Below are positions 5,313 through 8,358 of a DNA stretch of 8,358 nt, in pieces (positions within the stretch are counted from its first letter, which is position 1; every line of letters starts with the position of its first letter). The translations under genes and the position numbers were made by a program. The stretch comes from Bdellovibrio sp. (GTDB taxonomy: Bacteria; Bdellovibrionota; Bdellovibrionia; Bdellovibrionales; Bdellovibrionaceae): assembly GCA_019104905.1 (NCBI GenBank), contig JAHRXB010000160.1, positions 1 through 8,358 on the forward strand. Reading direction: 5' to 3'. The notes beneath the pieces are model-generated. The model ran no database searches. It was not told the origin of the DNA and worked only from the letters and a program-made list of their open reading frames with translations.

Positions 5313-6796
5313 TCACTAAAACTCTTTTCAGAAAAAATTACGTCATCTTTGCATCCATCGTTTTGTTCTTTCTGGTCGTCTCCATCGCCTCCTCGTGGAT
5401 TTTTATGAGCTACGAACGGGATCGAATGTTTTTGCGACCTGCCACGATGAATAGAGCTCTTTTACTGGCCTTCGACGAAGACCCCTTTAAAGCTCTGGAA
5501 AAACTTAATGAGGTGGCCAGAAACAGCGGCGCGGATCGACATGACTTGATCAATGCGGAAGGCTTAAGCCTGACCACAGGAAAAAAACTTTTGCGACATC
5601 CGCTTTCCCAAGAACAACTGTCTAAGTTGAAGGAGAATGCCGTGCTGCAACTGGGGCCCCCCGGCCCTCCGGGACCTTTCATGGGTCCTCCTCCCCCTCG
5701 ACCACCTCGTCCACCGGAAGGAGCTTTTCAGCCACCGCCAGGGCCCCCGCCACCGGATGCTCCGGGAGGTCCTCCTTCGGTCATTTCGACCACCAACAAG
5801 GAGGGGATCTTTCTTTATAGTCGAATCCACCCGCAATTCGACAAGCCCCCTGTCGGACCTTTGGTGACCACGATTTCTTTAGTCGCTTGCATCTTTATTT
5901 CTATTGGTGTGGCTTTATTTTATCAGTTCTCAAAATATCGAGAGCGTTCGGAGCAAGCGCTTGAGATTCTTACCGCTCTTCGCCAAGGGGATCTTTCCGC
6001 ACGTATGCCAACGAAGAAGTTCGATGAACTTTCCCCTTTGATCGATGCCTTTAACCAAATGGCCGGTGATGTTGAGCACATGGTCGAACAACTTCGAAAA
6101 GCTGATCAAACTCGTCGTCAACTTCTGCAAGATCTTGCTCATGACCTACGCACACCACTGACCTCGCTCAGAACCTTCCTGGAAACTCTTCAGACCTCGA
6201 GTCAAAAACTGACCGAAGAAAAACGCCAAGAGGTTCTTTCCTTGTGCTTCTCTGAAGTGGAGTATTTCGGAAAACTTGTTGAAGACCTTTTGTTCCTGGC
6301 ACAGATCACTGAACCCAAGTACTCCCTCGGCAATGAAAGAATTGATTTGCAAGAACGTGTTTCAGACCAAATAAATGTCTTCAAAGCCCGCTATCCTCAT
6401 CTTAAATACGATCTTGTCCTTAAGGGAAAAAACTTTCAAATCATGGGCTCTTCTAAGTTGATTGATCGCCTTCTGCGCAATGCTTTTGAGAACTCTTCCT
6501 CATTTGCAAAATCAACGATCACAGTGAATCTGGAGAACACAGCCGATCGCATCCAGATCTCCTTATGTGACGACGGCCCAGGATTCTCAGTCAAAGCCTT
6601 GTCCGAGTTCGGCCATAAAAAGGCCAGTCGGGTTCTTTCTGGAGACGCCGATAATAAACGCATCTCCGTGGGCATTGGCTCTGTGATCATGAAAGAGATT
6701 GCTCAGCTCCACTCCGGCCAACTGACGGCTGAAAACCTCTTTACCCACTCCCAGGTGGAAGGCGCCAAAATCTCAGTTTGGTTCCCGACGTCTTAG
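5309..6796 (+). CDS. Membrane sensor histidine kinase with proline-rich sensor region
   Basis: The 495-residue protein has TM1 (about 11-33), an extracytoplasmic region (34-183), TM2 (about 184-208), a HAMP linker (about 209-262), a HisKA domain with LAHDLRTPL (phosphorylated His278), and an ATPase domain with N box RNAFENSS (Asn391, Asn395), G1 box DDGPGF (421-426) and G2 box VGIGSVIMKEI (454-464). It autophosphorylates His278 and should pass phosphate to Asp53 of the regulator encoded just upstream. The sensor region begins with about 80 ordinary residues and ends in a 42-residue stretch with 23 prolines plus many glycines (115-157). That stretch is collagen-like at its start and polyproline-like later. 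The stimulus cannot be deduced. The gene overlaps the regulator gene by 4 bp. The polyproline tracts would be expected to need EF-P for efficient translation. Confidence 0.94.
   Translation: MITKTLFRKNYVIFASIVLFFLVVSIASSWIFMSYERDRMFLRPATMNRALLLAFDEDPFKALEKLNEVARNSGADRHDLINAEGLSLTTGKKLLRHPLSQEQLSKLKENAVLQLGPPGPPGPFMGPPPPRPPRPPEGAFQPPPGPPPPDAPGGPPSVISTTNKEGIFLYSRIHPQFDKPPVGPLVTTISLVACIFISIGVALFYQFSKYRERSEQALEILTALRQGDLSARMPTKKFDELSPLIDAFNQMAGDVEHMVEQLRKADQTRRQLLQDLAHDLRTPLTSLRTFLETLQTSSQKLTEEKRQEVLSLCFSEVEYFGKLVEDLLFLAQITEPKYSLGNERIDLQERVSDQINVFKARYPHLKYDLVLKGKNFQIMGSSKLIDRLLRNAFENSSSFAKSTITVNLENTADRIQISLCDDGPGFSVKALSEFGHKKASRVLSGDADNKRISVGIGSVIMKEIAQLHSGQLTAENLFTHSQVEGAKISVWFPTS
5654..5779 (+). 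repeat. Low-complexity Pro/Gly-coding segment inside the kinase gene
   Basis: Codons 116-157 of the kinase encode 23 prolines, with GPPGPPGP, PPPPRPPRPP and PPPGPPPP runs. The DNA is very C/G-rich compared with its flanks and has imperfect CCT/CCG/GGA repeats, so length variation by slippage is plausible. It lies outside the membrane just before TM2. Confidence 0.85.
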
Positions 6797-6854
6797 TTCC
6801 ATATTCGCTCCATAGTTCTTCGCTATCCTAAGACCAACCAAGCAAGGTGGTTTT

Positions 6855-8358
6855 ATGCTGCGAAGAACTTTAATCGTATTAACCCTTCTCACTCCGATCT
6901 CCGCGTGGACTCAAAACATGTGGGGCACAGGAATGTATGGCGGGATGCAAAGCTGTCCTTATCCGACTCGCGCAGGCAATGGAGCCACCAGCGTTGACGA
7001 TGGCACTAAAGAGATTCAAGCGGCCATCAGCGAGGCGCAAAAACAACTTCGCGAAAAAAAGGCTGAAAAAAAGAAGATCGATAGAACGACCGAGAAGGCT
7101 CGAAACGAAATCGTTAAATCCATCTCTGACGACTATGCCGAATTTATTTTTGAACACGTAGAGAACTCTCGACGTTGCCAAGAGTACAAGGGATATCAAT
7201 CCTCGTCTCAAGAGTTCGCGGCCCAGGGGCAAGAAGGGACTCAAGAAATTTCCAACGGCAACATGATCCCCATTCAATCCTTCACGATCACAGAGTGGAG
7301 TCAGTACTGCGACCCCTCCAAGGCCGGCTCCGTCAGCGCAGGACTTTGCACCAACCCGCGCTTTAAACAAAGCGAAGGCGGACGAGCCGATGCGCAGTCG
7401 TGCAAAAAAGGGCTCACCGACTATCGAAAAAGTTATGCTCAATCTCAAAAACTTCAACGCGAAATCGAGCGTTTGGAAGAAAGCATCGCGCGCAGCCAAG
7501 AAGATCTCAAGGACGCCCGACAAGAAGCCTTGCAAGCTCAACGCGACAATATGACGTCTCAAACCGAAGGGGGCATTTGTCTCGAATGTATGCAGCAAGG
7601 AAACGGATACACCTATCAAAAACCACAAACTGATTGGTCGAGTGTCATGGCCAATCTTGGAACGGGGGCGCTGGCCACCTACATGGGTTATCAACAAAAC
7701 AAAATGGTTGCTGAATACAACTCAAACATTGGCTGGCCCACCCAATCTTATCCCAGTTGGGGTTATGGTTTTCCGTACATCGCCGCGGGAATTTACGGTG
7801 CACTTGGTGGAGGAACGGGACAAGGCTCTTTTGGCTGCGGCAGCGGAATGGGCGGCGCCATGGGCGGAGTCACCGGAAATATGAATGGCCCCATGGGAAT
7901 GATGGGCGGATATGGAACCGGTGGACTTTATGGTTCTATGGGAGGCGCCTTCGGATATCCTACAGGCATGATGGGAAATATGATGGGCGGCGGAATCTAT
8001 AACGGCGGCATGGGACCTTGGGGGATGAATGGTTACGGAGGTTATGGTTCAAATCCCATGATGGGCATGGGAGGCATGATGGGTTTGGGCAATATGACAG
8101 GGCTTGGGGGTATGATGGGCCTTGGGGGCATGAGCGGCTTAGGAAATATGATGAGTGGATACCCCATGAGTGGAATGATGGGGACTATGGGCGGCCTAGG
8201 AAGCATGAGCGGTTACGACCCCACGATGTTACAGATGCAATCTCAGTATCAGCAGCAAATGATGCAAATGCAGATGCAACAGTATCAAAGCTATATGCAG
8301 TACCAGCAACAATATCAACAGCAGTACATGCAAAAATATCAAGCTGTCTCTTCCTTAC
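6855..8358 (+). CDS. Exported Gly/Met/Gln-rich protein of unknown function (3' end outside window)
   Basis: A frame of 501 codons runs open from ATG 6855 to the window edge; the stop is not seen. AAGGTGG lies 4 bases before the ATG. Residues 1-20 form a signal peptide (RR, hydrophobic core, then ISAWTQ), so the protein should reach the periplasm or beyond. Residues 51-90 and 190-232 are charged and helical with coiled-coil character (runs of K/E/R/Q). Eight cysteines are present (34, 108, 152, 165, 183, 242, 245, 328), including CLEC at 242-245. A hydrophobic/aromatic patch (about 262-318) precedes a Gly/Met-rich region (331-453) and a Gln/Met/Tyr-rich tail (457-495). I recognise no family. 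Its start lies 58 bp after the kinase stop with no terminator between, so co-transcription with the two-component pair is possible. A 272-codon antisense frame over 6879-7697 is a shadow. Confidence 0.85.
   Translation, partial: MLRRTLIVLTLLTPISAWTQNMWGTGMYGGMQSCPYPTRAGNGATSVDDGTKEIQAAISEAQKQLREKKAEKKKIDRTTEKARNEIVKSISDDYAEFIFEHVENSRRCQEYKGYQSSSQEFAAQGQEGTQEISNGNMIPIQSFTITEWSQYCDPSKAGSVSAGLCTNPRFKQSEGGRADAQSCKKGLTDYRKSYAQSQKLQREIERLEESIARSQEDLKDARQEALQAQRDNMTSQTEGGICLECMQQGNGYTYQKPQTDWSSVMANLGTGALATYMGYQQNKMVAEYNSNIGWPTQSYPSWGYGFPYIAAGIYGALGGGTGQGSFGCGSGMGGAMGGVTGNMNGPMGMMGGYGTGGLYGSMGGAFGYPTGMMGNMMGGGIYNGGMGPWGMNGYGGYGSNPMMGMGGMMGLGNMTGLGGMMGLGGMSGLGNMMSGYPMSGMMGTMGGLGSMSGYDPTMLQMQSQYQQQMMQMQMQQYQSYMQYQQQYQQQYMQKYQAVSSL
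7845..8213 (+). repeat. Gly/Met-rich low-complexity region
   Basis: Residues 331-453 of the exported protein contain 50 Gly and 29 Met out of 123, with repeated GGM, GMMG and MGG units and scattered Tyr/Asn/Ser. There are almost no charged residues, so the segment is probably flexible or assembly-prone rather than a globular fold. Methionine-rich exported segments can bind Cu(I), but no spaced MxxM array dominates here. Confidence 0.85.
8076..8147 (+). repeat. Four tandem 18-bp repeats encoding M(M/T/S)GLG(G/N)
   Basis: Residues 408-431 are four successive hexapeptides: MMGLGN, MTGLGG, MMGLGG, MSGLGN. The DNA copies are similar but differ at several positions, so the duplication is not recent. 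Related but degenerate units flank it on both sides. Confidence 0.8.
8223..8342 (+). repeat. Gln/Met/Tyr-rich tail
   Basis: Residues 457-496 are dominated by Gln (CAG/CAA), with Met and Tyr in a QQYQ/QMQMQ pattern and no acidic residue after Asp455. The tail could form a polar zipper or helix. The stretch continues to within a few codons of the window edge, so the full extent is unknown. Confidence 0.75.

Noticed and set aside
6645..6653. GCCGATAA within the kinase gene resembling a FliA -10
   Set aside because: It is inside a conserved coding region and lacks a TAAA-like -35 fifteen bases upstream.
6879..7697. 272-codon minus-strand frame opposite the exported-protein gene
   Set aside because: It is antisense to a longer plus-strand frame that has a ribosome site, signal peptide and coiled-coil composition; the antisense translation has no recognisable features.

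Overview
The window looks chromosomal, from a flagellated Gram-negative bacterium. My best guess is a Bdellovibrio-like member of the Bdellovibrionota, based on mid-range GC, the chemotaxis gene style, a sigma-28 (FliA)-type promoter, tight ATGA gene overlaps and a large secreted Gly/Met/Gln-rich protein. No rRNA, tRNA or marker gene confirms this, so the taxonomic call is inference. No mobile element, CRISPR array or prophage signature was seen.

Left part (minus strand, 3496 down to 1): a chemotaxis operon. A FliA-like promoter (GCCGATAA -10) drives cheA. This is followed by a CheW-domain protein with a long N-terminal extension, then by a CheD-CheB fusion that runs off the left edge. Each junction is a 4-bp ATGA overlap, so translation is probably coupled. 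CheA phosphorylates response regulators. The CheW domain would tie CheA to receptors. CheD (receptor glutamine deamidase) and CheB (receptor methylesterase) would adjust receptor sensitivity from one polypeptide. CheR, CheY and receptors are not in the window.

Middle-left (3425-3843): a 419-bp gap with no conventional gene. It holds the cheA promoter, a terminator-like hairpin with a T-run, several inverted repeats, a 15-codon ORF with a near-perfect Shine-Dalgarno sequence, and a 9-bp long-range complementarity between that ORF's start region and the terminator loop. I regard it as the best candidate for an undescribed element (small structured RNA or micropeptide gene), with a decayed gene as the alternative.

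Middle (3844-4497, minus strand): a two-gene unit, a HIT-family nucleotide hydrolase/transferase followed by a small DUF1653 protein.

Right part (plus strand, 4635-8358): an OmpR-type response regulator and its membrane histidine kinase overlap by 4 bp. The kinase has an extreme proline-rich stretch in its extracytoplasmic sensor region. Downstream by 58 bp is an exported protein that is still open at the right edge. It has a signal peptide, coiled coils, cysteines including a CxxC, a 123-residue Gly/Met-rich region and a Gln-rich tail. Its function is unknown, and the adjacent two-component pair may sense or control it.
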